A stretch of DNA of 64,000 nucleotides from NCBI GenBank assembly GCA_965267335.1, contig OZ253953.1:496001-560000 (forward strand). The letters are read 5' to 3'. The notes under the pieces are model-generated. The model was not told where the DNA came from and searched no databases. It saw only the letters and a list, made by a program, of their open reading frames with translations. Within the stretch, counting starts at the first letter, position 1; every line of letters begins with the position of its first letter. Position numbers and translations under genes: made by a program. This stretch comes from G965267335 sp965267335. Lineage in GTDB: Bacteria > Bacteroidota > Bacteroidia > Cytophagales > JAAEPT01. Below, one piece after another: positions 36,494-44,874 of the stretch.

Positions 36494-36864
36494 TAATCAT
36501 TGCAGCCTGCAAAGGAAGCTATATCTGTATAGTAGATTGAAAAATCAGCAAAGGACTTAGTCTTTTCTATATAAATTATGTGATCAGCAAAAGCTTTGTT
36601 GTCCGTCACATACCAGATGCCTGTCCTGTCGGCATATGCTTGAACTTCTTCCTCATATACAAGGAGATCGGCAAAGGCCTCTGATTCTTCAATATAAATT
36701 GAGAAGTCGGCAAAGGCTTTATTCTTTTCGAAGTAGACTACTCCATATATTTTGCAAAAATCAACCGCTTCGATGCGTTTAATTTTTTTACAAGTGCTGT
36801 TGGCGCCCACTGGAATTACATACAGTGCAGCAGCCAACAACAATATGGTCTTTAATCTTTTCAA
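36493..36864 (-). CDS. Six-repeat exported protein, DUF6150 / 7(1) septoil-knot-like
   Basis: A 123-residue protein starting at TTG 36864, directly after the tpiA stop. A signal peptide (LKTILLLAAALYVIPVGANS) precedes about six repeats of 12-13 residues with the pattern hydrophobic-x-Y-I/V-(4-5)-A/S-F-A-D (KAFADFSIY, EAFADLLVY, QAYADRTGI, KAFADHIIY, KSFADFSIY, ASFAG). Cys residues flank the repeats. From memory this matches the DUF6150 family, whose members are annotated as 7(1) septoil-knot proteins. Function is unknown. It sits between tpiA and prmA and overlaps prmA by one base. Confidence 0.65.
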   Translation of the reverse strand: MKRLKTILLLAAALYVIPVGANSTCKKIKRIEAVDFCKIYGVVYFEKNKAFADFSIYIEESEAFADLLVYEEEVQAYADRTGIWYVTDNKAFADHIIYIEKTKSFADFSIYYTDIASFAGCND

Positions 36865-37632
36865 TTAATTAGGAAATGCGTTTACGATGTCTATAAAGTC
36901 TTGTGCTTTCAAAGAAGCTCCACCGATCAAGCCACCATCAATATCAGGACAAGCAAAAAGCTCGCCAGCATTACCGGGTTTACAGCTTCCTCCGTAAAGA
37001 ATAGTAGTGTCATCTGCTACTTCCTGCCCATACTTAGATGCAATATGGTCCCTTAATATCTTGTGCATTTCCTGTGCCTGTTCTTTCGTTGCAGTAACAC
37101 CTGTACCAATTGCCCAAATCGGTTCGTAAGCAATTACCACTTTTCTAAAGTCTTCTTCTGAAAGATCAAATAGGCTTTCGGTTAATTGAGACTTTACAAA
37201 ATCAATATGTATTCCTGCTTCGCGTTGGCTAAGAGACTCTCCACAACAAAATATAGGTGTGAGCCCGGATGCCAGGGCAGCTTTGGTTTTTTCAGCTAAA
37301 AATTCGTTTGACTCATTGAAGTATTCTCTACGCTCACTATGACCGATGATCACATATTCTCCTCCTATAGCCTTGATCATATTGGTAGATACTTCACCTG
37401 TAAATGCTCCAGAGTCTTTTGTATAACAGTTTTGTGCACCGAGCTTCACTCTTCCAGTGGTTTTTAGCTCCTCGTTTACGGGATATAAATTCGGAAAAGT
37501 AGGGCATACCGCAATGCCAACTTCATTATCTGAAACGCTTGAAGCTAATGCAACCACTTCTTTGGCAAGTGTGATGCTTTCTGCAAGTGTATTATTCAAT
37601 TTCCAGTTTCCTGCAACTAGACGTTTTCTCAT
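36865..37632 (-). CDS. tpiA: Triosephosphate isomerase
   Basis: A 255-residue glycolytic enzyme interconverting dihydroxyacetone phosphate and glyceraldehyde-3-phosphate. ATG 37632 gives the canonical start RKRLVAGNWKLN; an upstream TTG at 37665 falls inside the -7 element. Active-site segments are the Lys in GNWKLN, the electrophilic His in IIGHSERR, the base Glu in AYEPIWAIGTG, and the phosphate loops ILYGGSCKPGN and DGGLIGGASL. It heads a tight cluster with the knot-like protein and prmA. Confidence 0.97.
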   Translation of the reverse strand: MRKRLVAGNWKLNNTLAESITLAKEVVALASSVSDNEVGIAVCPTFPNLYPVNEELKTTGRVKLGAQNCYTKDSGAFTGEVSTNMIKAIGGEYVIIGHSERREYFNESNEFLAEKTKAALASGLTPIFCCGESLSQREAGIHIDFVKSQLTESLFDLSEEDFRKVVIAYEPIWAIGTGVTATKEQAQEMHKILRDHIASKYGQEVADDTTILYGGSCKPGNAGELFACPDIDGGLIGGASLKAQDFIDIVNAFPN

Positions 37633-37662
37633 GATTTTCTTGTTTGTGGTGTTAGACTGACG

Positions 37663-37670
37663 CAAATATA
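37663..37670 (-). promoter_or_regulatory. -7 promoter element for tpiA cluster
   Basis: Minus-strand tatatttg matches TAnnTTTG and lies 30 bases before the tpiA ATG. A strong TTTG at -33 is absent. Its position supports the shorter tpiA start. Confidence 0.5.
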
Positions 37671-37828
37671 GCCTTTTGTATGAAAATAGGACTCATTCTA
37701 CTAATTGATAATGATTTTTGAGGAATTGGGGGCTAAAAAATTGAAGTTCAGTTACGATATAACCAACTACGATTAGCTATTGCTCATAGTCCGGATGGTG
37801 GTGTAAAGGCTGAATAACTGTTGTTGTA

Positions 37829-40627
37829 CTAAGAAAGTTTTTGCTTAAGAAACTGACCTGTATAACTATTCTTTTCTTTCACCAACTCCTCTGGGGTTCC
37901 TTCAAAAACTACTGCTCCACCCTTATCTCCGCCTTCTGGGCCAAGGTCTATAATCCAATCTGCACATTTGATCACATCCAGATTATGCTCAATAATCAAT
38001 ACTGAATTTCCTTTATCAACCAGGGCATTAATAGAAGTCATTAACTTATTAATATCATGAAAGTGCAGACCTGTAGTCGGTTCGTCAAAAATAAAGAGAG
38101 TAGGGTCGGGGTTATTTCCCTTCGATAGAAAGTAAGCAAGCTTTACCCTTTGTGCTTCGCCACCCGACAAGGTATTGGAAGATTGACCCAAACCAATATA
38201 ACCAAGGCCTACTCTTTGTAGTGGCTTCAGACGATCAACTATTTTGGGTTGTTCTTTGAAAAATTCAATGGCATCATCAATGGTCAGTCTTAGGACATCA
38301 GAAATGTTTTTACCATTGTATTCAACTTCTCTGATCTCTTCCTTAAACCGATGCCCCTTGCAGCTTTCACAAGTCAGATAAATGTCAGCCATGAACTGCA
38401 TTTCTATTTTCACCTGACCTTCACCCTGACATTCTTCACACCGCCCTCCGTCAACATTAAAAGAAAAGAAAGACGGCTTGTATCCTCTCTGCTTTGCCAA
38501 AGGTAGATCTGCATAGAAATTTCTTATGGCATCATATGCTTTAACGTAGGTCACTGGATTGGAGCGAGAAGATTTGCCAATTGGGTTTTGATCAACAAAT
38601 TCAATCTGCTTAATATCATTGACCGCCCCTTTTAGCTCATCATAGTCACCCGTAAATTCACCAAAGCCCTGATGCACTTTCTGAATAGCAGGATACAATA
38701 TTTTTCGGACCAGAGTGGACTTACCGGAGCCGCTCACGCCCGTGATGCAGGTGATGGTATTCAATGGAATTTTGACATTGATATTTTTCAGGTTGTGTTC
38801 CCGGGCCCCACTAATTTCAATAAATCGTTTTGATGTTCTTCGTTTTGATGGTGTTTTTACTGATTCCGTCCCTTTGAGGTATCGGGTGGTATAGGATTTT
38901 TCATCTCCGGTCATTTGATCAATCACTCCCTGAAAAATCAGCTCACCACCGTATGAGCCAGCATCAGGACCAATGTCAATAATCTCATCAGCCGACAACA
39001 TTACTTCTTCCTCGTGCTCAACAACAATTACTGTATTCCCAAGACTTCGTAGTTTTTCAAGTACGGCAACAAGTCTTTTTGTATCACGGGGGTGAAGTCC
39101 TATACTTGGCTCATCTAAAATATACATTGAGCCTACCAGGGCGCTTCCAAGGCTGGTCGATAATTTTATTCTCTGAAACTCGCCCCCTGAGAGTGAAGAC
39201 GTGAGTCTATTTAAGGTAAGATAACTGAGGCCAACTTCATTCAAATAGAATAGTCGATTTGTGATCTCTCGGATTAATCGATCAGCGATTTTTTTATCAT
39301 GTTCCGTTAGCTCGATCTTTTGGAAAAAATCCAACAGCTTATCAACGGGCATTAACACAAGGTCCTGGATCGACTCGCCAGCAATCTTTACATAACCGGC
39401 ATCTTTTCGAAGTCTTGTTCCTTTACAATCCGGACAGGTTGTGCGTCCCCTGTAGCGACTGAGCATCACGCGGTACTGAATCTTGTGTGTTTTTGAGCCC
39501 AGGAAATCAAAGAATTTATGAAGCCCCTTGAAATAATCATTACCCGTCCACAAAAGGTCATACTCTTCTTCTGTAAGGTCCGAAATTGAACGGTGGATTG
39601 GAAAGTCGAAACGAATACCGTTTTGTATCAAAGGCTCAACCCATTTTTTCATCTTTTCACCGTTCCAGGGTGCAATAGCCCCTTCGTATACGGATAAGGA
39701 CTTATCAGGAAACACCAGGTCAGGATCGATGCCAAGCACATGACCAAAGCCCTCACAAGTGGAACAAGCACCATATGGGTTATTGAAAGTAAAAAAGTTA
39801 ACGCTCGGTTCTTCGAAAGTCATCCCATCCAATTCGAAACGATCTGAAAAGGTGGTTTTATCCCCGCCCAATATATCTATAATACAATCTCCTTCTCCTT
39901 CGAAAAAAGCTGTTTGAACGGAGTCTGATATCCTGAACTGCGCAGAATCATCTTCCTTTTGTACTGCTGCACGGTCAATGACAATAGCGATTGTGTCCTT
40001 CTCTGAGAACTTGCCCTGATCCAGGACTTCCTCTATCATTTGAACTTCATCGTTGATACTCACTCTGGAATATCCTTTTTGCATCAAGATTTCCAGCTCC
40101 TTTTCAATAGTCCTATCCGCCTTTTTCTTCAAGGGAGCGAGAATTGTAAACTTGGTATTTTCATCCTGTGATAGAACAAACTCAACAACGTCTTCGACTC
40201 GGTTCTTCTTTACTTGTTCGCCTGAAACCGGACCATAAGTTCTTCCGATCCGGGCAAAAAGCAGTTTCAGGTAGTCGTAAATTTCTGTTGTTGTACCTAC
40301 TGTTGACCTTGGATTTTTACTGCTGACTTTCTGCTCTATAGCTATCGCAGGAGCTACACCTTTAATGAAATCTACTTCCGGCTTCTCCATACGACCCAAA
40401 AACTGCCTCGCGTAGGAGCTGAGACTTTCGACATACATACGCTGCCCTTCAGCGAAAAGAGTATCAAATGCCAGTGATGATTTCCCGGAGCCGGACACGC
40501 CCGTAACAACCGTCAGCTTATTCCTTTTGAAGGCAACACTCAGATTTTTGAGGTTATTGACCCGTGCACCTTTAATAATTATGTATTCTTTAGGGTCGAG
40601 CTGTTCTATGTTTTCTATTATGGGCAT
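37829..40627 (-). CDS. uvrA: Excinuclease ABC subunit A
   Basis: A 932-residue DNA-damage sensor of nucleotide excision repair with two ABC ATPase halves. The first Walker A is GVSGSGKSS (about 43-51), the second ITGVSGSGKST; both ABC signatures (SLSGGEFQRIKL and TLSGGEAQRVKL) are present. The C-terminal zinc module is complete (CEECQGEGQ ... CESCKGHRF). The N-terminal zinc module is incomplete: only CSTCEGFGH is present and the preceding CxxC is replaced by DGMTFEEPS. The C-terminal FLKQKLS is standard. It is monocistronic with its own -7 element. Confidence 0.96.
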   Translation of the reverse strand: MPIIENIEQLDPKEYIIIKGARVNNLKNLSVAFKRNKLTVVTGVSGSGKSSLAFDTLFAEGQRMYVESLSSYARQFLGRMEKPEVDFIKGVAPAIAIEQKVSSKNPRSTVGTTTEIYDYLKLLFARIGRTYGPVSGEQVKKNRVEDVVEFVLSQDENTKFTILAPLKKKADRTIEKELEILMQKGYSRVSINDEVQMIEEVLDQGKFSEKDTIAIVIDRAAVQKEDDSAQFRISDSVQTAFFEGEGDCIIDILGGDKTTFSDRFELDGMTFEEPSVNFFTFNNPYGACSTCEGFGHVLGIDPDLVFPDKSLSVYEGAIAPWNGEKMKKWVEPLIQNGIRFDFPIHRSISDLTEEEYDLLWTGNDYFKGLHKFFDFLGSKTHKIQYRVMLSRYRGRTTCPDCKGTRLRKDAGYVKIAGESIQDLVLMPVDKLLDFFQKIELTEHDKKIADRLIREITNRLFYLNEVGLSYLTLNRLTSSLSGGEFQRIKLSTSLGSALVGSMYILDEPSIGLHPRDTKRLVAVLEKLRSLGNTVIVVEHEEEVMLSADEIIDIGPDAGSYGGELIFQGVIDQMTGDEKSYTTRYLKGTESVKTPSKRRTSKRFIEISGAREHNLKNINVKIPLNTITCITGVSGSGKSTLVRKILYPAIQKVHQGFGEFTGDYDELKGAVNDIKQIEFVDQNPIGKSSRSNPVTYVKAYDAIRNFYADLPLAKQRGYKPSFFSFNVDGGRCEECQGEGQVKIEMQFMADIYLTCESCKGHRFKEEIREVEYNGKNISDVLRLTIDDAIEFFKEQPKIVDRLKPLQRVGLGYIGLGQSSNTLSGGEAQRVKLAYFLSKGNNPDPTLFIFDEPTTGLHFHDINKLMTSINALVDKGNSVLIIEHNLDVIKCADWIIDLGPEGGDKGGAVVFEGTPEELVKEKNSYTGQFLKQKLS

Positions 40628-40935
40628 AATTTTTGCGTGTACAAAGCTACAGAAATGATTTTGCTTACTGAAGGCGAAATGGTTTGAAATTTACTGTAAC
40701 CAATAATTGTTTATGTATTATGGTTACCTATTTGAGCTAAATGGAATAAAAAAAATGTGATGGTTGTAACTTTTTACAATTGTTGCGCGTATATATTGTA
40801 CCTACAGTGTAACCTGTTGGTTTTTTATAGGAATGTACTTAAATTGAAAGTCAGGCATTTTTTATTTTAATCGTTGTTTCAACAAACCCACACAATATGA
40901 TATAGAACTCTACGTTAACTAAATACTTTACTGTA
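40628..40935. other. Intergenic region uvrA / ECF sigma gene
   Basis: A 308-base AT-rich gap between divergent genes with no coding sequence. It carries the gtaacca/tggttac inverted repeat (40696-40702, 40721-40727), the ttgtaa/ttacaa repeat (40764-40779) and a further gtaacc at 40809-40814, giving four GTAAC-type sites upstream of the sigma gene. Confidence 0.5.
40642..40649 (-). promoter_or_regulatory. Putative -7 element for uvrA
   Basis: Minus-strand tagctttg fits TAnnTTTG, 14 bases before the uvrA ATG, implying a very short leader. No strong -33 box is seen. Confidence 0.3.
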
Positions 40936-41535
40936 ATGAAAAATGATGTAATGAGCGATGCGCGCCTGATATCGCTATACAAAGAAGGTAACGAGAGTGC
41001 TTTTCATGAACTTCTTAACAGACACAAGTCTAAAGTGTTCACCACAGCGTATATGATCGTAAAAGACAAATATGTTGCTGAAGACTTAATGCAAGAAGCT
41101 TTTATTAAAGCCATAAAAAGAATTAAATCAGGAACGTACAATGAAGAGGGCAAATTTGCTCCCTGGATTTCCAGAATTGTACATAACCTGGCGATAGATT
41201 ATTTCCGTAAGCAAAAGCGGTACCCAACCATAGTCATGGAAGACGGTACGCCCATCTTTAATAGTATGGAATTTACGGAGGAGTCTATTGAATCAATACA
41301 GATCAAAGACGAAACGCATGCAAAGTTGAGAGAACTCATTCAGACGCTACCGGAAGCACAAAAAGAGGTGCTGCTAATGCGTCACTACGCGGAAATGAGT
41401 TTTCAGGAAATTGCGGATGCAACAGGTGTTAGTATAAACACCGCTCTGGGAAGAATGCGCTATGCTTTGATCAACTTGAGAAAGAAAATGGAACAAACAA
41501 ATATAGCGTATGATCGAAACCTTTACCCAGAATGA
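40936..41535 (+). CDS. ECF-type RNA polymerase sigma factor
   Basis: A 199-residue sigma-70 family factor of the extracytoplasmic-function group. Region 2 covers about 12-80 (ESAFHELLNRHKSKVFTTAY, DKYVAEDLMQEAFIKA) and binds the core enzyme and -10 DNA. Region 4 covers about 130-185 with the helix-turn-helix SFQEIADATGVSINTALGRMRYAL for -35 recognition. The downstream small gene overlaps it by 26 bases and may regulate it. The upstream gap holds repeated GTAAC motifs that could be self-regulatory sites. The regulon cannot be deduced. Confidence 0.93.
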   Translation: MKNDVMSDARLISLYKEGNESAFHELLNRHKSKVFTTAYMIVKDKYVAEDLMQEAFIKAIKRIKSGTYNEEGKFAPWISRIVHNLAIDYFRKQKRYPTIVMEDGTPIFNSMEFTEESIESIQIKDETHAKLRELIQTLPEAQKEVLLMRHYAEMSFQEIADATGVSINTALGRMRYALINLRKKMEQTNIAYDRNLYPE

Positions 41536-41746
41536 TGTACTCAGATACTTATATGGAGAAACATCACACTTAGAAAGTAAGAAGATTAAGAATGTCCTGC
41601 AGTGGGACGCTGATTTAGCAGAATTCTACCTAATGGCCAGGCAACAAAAATCAGAAATTGATAATTGTCTTCTGGAACCATCGGAAAAAGTTCTAAGCGT
41701 TATTATGGAACACGCAAGGCATGACAATCTCCAGACAGTGTCTTAG
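41510..41746 (+). CDS. Small protein overlapping the sigma factor gene
   Basis: A 78-residue acidic, helical protein starting at ATG 41510 inside the sigma gene. It lacks the membrane helix expected of an anti-sigma factor, and the Cys-x-His zinc anti-sigma motif is not visible. The opening (NDVLRYLYGETS) resembles the N-terminal region of zinc-free anti-sigma proteins from Bacteroidota, so it may be a short cytoplasmic modulator of the ECF factor. The overlap implies coupled translation. It is followed by a terminator. Confidence 0.65.
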   Translation: MIETFTQNDVLRYLYGETSHLESKKIKNVLQWDADLAEFYLMARQQKSEIDNCLLEPSEKVLSVIMEHARHDNLQTVS

Positions 41747-41766
41747 TAAAGCATTTAGTCGAATGA

Positions 41767-41792
41767 ATCCCGCCCAACCGCGGGATTTTTTT
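41767..41792 (+). terminator. Terminator after sigma operon
   Basis: A 7-bp stem (atcccgc / gcgggat) closes a 6-base loop and is followed by a T-run. It ends the two-gene sigma unit. Confidence 0.85.
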
Positions 41793-41841
41793 ATGCTCCT
41801 TGGTGTACTAAGTGGATTTTAATTAGATTCACCTTACTACT

Positions 41842-43650
41842 GTGTGCGGAATCAATTTCATAGCTGATGCTTCTTCATGTATTCATGACGATACTATTTT
41901 GTCAATGAATGCCAGTATTCTTTATCGCGGCCCGGATTATTCGGGTCATTTTGTACATCAAGGCTCACACACAAAACAGCTGTTTGGCTGCAATCGCTTA
42001 AAAATCATTGACACTGAAAATGGAAACCAACCCTTTTCATCAAAAGATGGCCAATATGTCCTTTGCTTCAATGGTGAAATCCACAACTTTCAGGAACTCA
42101 GGACCGATCTTAAAAAAGTTGGTCACTCATTTGAAACTACATCTGACACAGAAGTTCTTCTTTGTCATTTGATTGAACACGGTATTGAAGGTCTCCATGT
42201 GTTGGATGGTATGTTTGCTTTTTCGTTTACCGATCTAAAGTCCAACACGACTATCATCGCACGGGATCGCTTCGGAATTAAACCACTCTACTATTCAGAA
42301 ACAAAAGATCAGCTCATTCTAAGTAGTGAAATAAGAGGTGTTCTGGCTTCCGGAGTTATAAAGAAAGAACTGAATGAAAACCAAATCAGTTACTATCTTA
42401 AATATCGTTATGCCTCTCCTCCAGAAACATTTTATCAAAACATTTTCGAAATACAACCAGGGGAATACAGAGTTTACAGTGGATCAAAACTTCAGAAATC
42501 TGGTTTCATAAGAGATGGTCATAGCCAAAAAACTGACCTTTCGGTAGAAGAAATACTAACCTCTAGCCTGAAACGGCAACTGATCAGTGACAGCAAAATT
42601 GGCTTGTTGTTGAGTGGGGGCATTGATTCTTCCCTGCTCTTAGCTCTGTCCAACGAACTGGGTACTAAACTGCCGTGTTTCACCATTGGCTCGTCACAAC
42701 AGAAAAACGATGACTTGGTATTTGCAGAAAAGATATCCAGACACTTTGGGGTATCTCAGCAAGTTTATGAGGTCACTTCTCAATCATTGTTAAACGACTT
42801 TCAGGAATATATCAGTATAACAGACCAACCGATTGGAGATGGTGCCGGTTATTTGACCTGGAAAATGTCTGGTCTTGCCTCGGAAAGTGTTAAGGTCTTA
42901 CTATCCGGTGCAGGTGCCGATGAATTGTTCGGAGGATACAACAGACACTATGCTTTTAATTATTACCTGAACAAAATCTGGCGAAAAGACTTAAAAAGAA
43001 AGGGGCTTAAAGTCGTCTCCGGGATTCTTCCGGAAGGAAAAAGTGGTGGTAAACTTCGTCATTTCAATATGTTTACCAACAAAATCGATAAGGACCCTTC
43101 AATCACATTTAACAATTTTATTGGTCTGCGATTTCCTGCTGAACTTACCGGAAGAGTACCGGGAAAAGTACATTTTCAGACACACAATAAACAGGGCCTT
43201 CTTCATGAAGCGCTACGGCATGACCTTGAAAACTATCTTGTACATGATGTCTTAAAGATTACAGACAACTACAGTATGCGTAATGGAGTGGAGGTTCGGG
43301 TCCCTTTTTTATGCAATGATATGCTAAGCTACTTCAGCAATGCCTCACATGAGGTACAAGCAGACAAAAAACATCAACTTGTTTCAATTCTGGACAAATA
43401 CGTTCCTGAAGAATTTACCCAACGCGAGAAGCAGGGTTTCGGAATGCCTTTTGGGCATTGGGTAAGAAACAAAGAGTTGCCGGCAATTACCGAGTTGCTT
43501 CATAACAAAAAATGTGCTATCTATAAGTTCATTGATTTTCAGCAAAGTCAAGCTCTTATTGAAAAACACATTTCAGGAAAAAGAGATTATTCTAACGAGC
43601 TTTGGTCACTATGCACTCTGGCACACTGGTTAGAGAATGAGTTCAACTAA
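41842..43650 (+). CDS. asnB: Asparagine synthase (glutamine-hydrolysing)
   Basis: A 602-residue enzyme making asparagine from aspartate, glutamine and ATP. GTG 41842 places Cys 2 as the glutaminase nucleophile (MCGINFIADA). The N-terminal class II amidotransferase domain has RGPDYSG and CFNGEIHN. The synthetase domain has the ATP-binding PP-loop SGGIDSSLL (about 256-264) and SGAGADELFGGYNRH. The glycosyltransferase gene starts immediately after its stop, so in this context it may amidate a surface-polysaccharide precursor rather than serve bulk asparagine synthesis. Both roles occur among AsnB homologues. Confidence 0.9.
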   Translation: MCGINFIADASSCIHDDTILSMNASILYRGPDYSGHFVHQGSHTKQLFGCNRLKIIDTENGNQPFSSKDGQYVLCFNGEIHNFQELRTDLKKVGHSFETTSDTEVLLCHLIEHGIEGLHVLDGMFAFSFTDLKSNTTIIARDRFGIKPLYYSETKDQLILSSEIRGVLASGVIKKELNENQISYYLKYRYASPPETFYQNIFEIQPGEYRVYSGSKLQKSGFIRDGHSQKTDLSVEEILTSSLKRQLISDSKIGLLLSGGIDSSLLLALSNELGTKLPCFTIGSSQQKNDDLVFAEKISRHFGVSQQVYEVTSQSLLNDFQEYISITDQPIGDGAGYLTWKMSGLASESVKVLLSGAGADELFGGYNRHYAFNYYLNKIWRKDLKRKGLKVVSGILPEGKSGGKLRHFNMFTNKIDKDPSITFNNFIGLRFPAELTGRVPGKVHFQTHNKQGLLHEALRHDLENYLVHDVLKITDNYSMRNGVEVRVPFLCNDMLSYFSNASHEVQADKKHQLVSILDKYVPEEFTQREKQGFGMPFGHWVRNKELPAITELLHNKKCAIYKFIDFQQSQALIEKHISGKRDYSNELWSLCTLAHWLENEFN

Positions 43651-44874
43651 ATGAAAATTCTTTACATACATCAGTATTACAACACTCCGGAAAAGGGTGG
43701 GCCTTTACGTTCCTATTACTTAACAAATGCCTTGATCGAAGCAGGACACACGGTAGAGTTGATAACCACCCACAATGCTGGAAATTACAGGATAGAAAAT
43801 CCGAAAAAGGGTCTTACAATACATTACCTACCTGTAGCCTACGATAACAAAATGGGTGCTTTCTCTCGAATTATTGCCTTTCGCAAATTCGTCAAAAAAG
43901 CGAAAAAACTATCCCGAAAAATTAAAGACCTCGATCTTTGTTTCGCTACCTCAACCCCCTTAACTGTCGGCTCGATTGCCATGGACTTGAAAAAAAGACA
44001 GGGTATACCATACGTATTTGAAGTTAGAGATTTATGGCCGGAAGCTCCGATTCAAATGGGGGTAATAAGAAATAAGTGGTTAAAGAAATATTTGTATCAA
44101 CTGGAATCGAAGATTTATAAGAGCGCAGATAAAATTATTGCCCTTTCTCCGGGAATCAGAGATTATATCAGGCAAATTGTTCCGGACAAACCCATTGCTG
44201 TCATTCCAAATATGTCAGACTGCCAATTTTTTACACCCGACAGGAAGGACCAGGAAACTCTCAAGAAATTAAATCTTTCCAATGAATTGGTCATTACCTA
44301 CTTCGGGGCACTTGGTAAAGCCAATAATCTTGATTACCTGCTCAACTGTGCCGAAGCCGCACTAAATGAATTCGGTAATCGGGTACATTTTATTATTGTT
44401 GGTAAAGGATCAGAGCAAGAACATCTTCTGTCAGCTGCAAAGAACAGAAGTAATCTAACGGTACTTCCTTTTGCAACAAGAGAAGAAATAAAGAAGCTTC
44501 TGTCAATTACCGATCTCAGTTATATTTCCTTCGACAAGAAAAAGGTGTTGGAGACCAGCAGCCCTAATAAGTTTTTCGATAGCCTGGCTGCAGGAAAAGC
44601 CTGTATTGTCAATTTTGATGGTTGGATAAAAGATCTTATCGAAAAACACCAGTGTGGATTTTACCACGATCCAGAAAATCCCAAAGAGTTTGTCAATAAG
44701 CTAGCTCCTATAATTGAAGAACGCAGTTTGCTTCTGCGCTACCAGCGAAATTCCAATGAGCTCGCCACAAACTTCTTTTCAAAAAAAGCACTTGGCTCAG
44801 CATTTGCTGACTTTCTGACAAAAGAAAAGACCATTACTGCTCTGGAGCCTTCGGTCTATACTTTGACTGCATAA
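43651..44874 (+). CDS. Glycosyltransferase family 4 (WbuB-like)
   Basis: A 407-residue GT-B fold transferase of the WbuB/Alg-like GT4 group. The N-terminal domain begins KILYIHQYYNTPEKGGPLRSYY. The C-terminal donor-binding domain has AVIPNMSDCQFFTPD, FGALGKANNLDYLL, VGKGSEQEHL and SSPNKFFDSLAAGKACIV with the conserved Glu-like acidic contact. It should transfer a nucleotide-activated sugar to a lipid- or polysaccharide-linked acceptor. No other polysaccharide genes are in view. Its last 41 bases overlap the convergent gldB end. Confidence 0.88.
   Translation: MKILYIHQYYNTPEKGGPLRSYYLTNALIEAGHTVELITTHNAGNYRIENPKKGLTIHYLPVAYDNKMGAFSRIIAFRKFVKKAKKLSRKIKDLDLCFATSTPLTVGSIAMDLKKRQGIPYVFEVRDLWPEAPIQMGVIRNKWLKKYLYQLESKIYKSADKIIALSPGIRDYIRQIVPDKPIAVIPNMSDCQFFTPDRKDQETLKKLNLSNELVITYFGALGKANNLDYLLNCAEAALNEFGNRVHFIIVGKGSEQEHLLSAAKNRSNLTVLPFATREEIKKLLSITDLSYISFDKKKVLETSSPNKFFDSLAAGKACIVNFDGWIKDLIEKHQCGFYHDPENPKEFVNKLAPIIEERSLLLRYQRNSNELATNFFSKKALGSAFADFLTKEKTITALEPSVYTLTA

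Noticed and set aside
40801..40830. Terminator-like aacctgttggtttttt
   Set aside because: The stem is only four base pairs and lies upstream of the sigma gene, so it is too weak to call.
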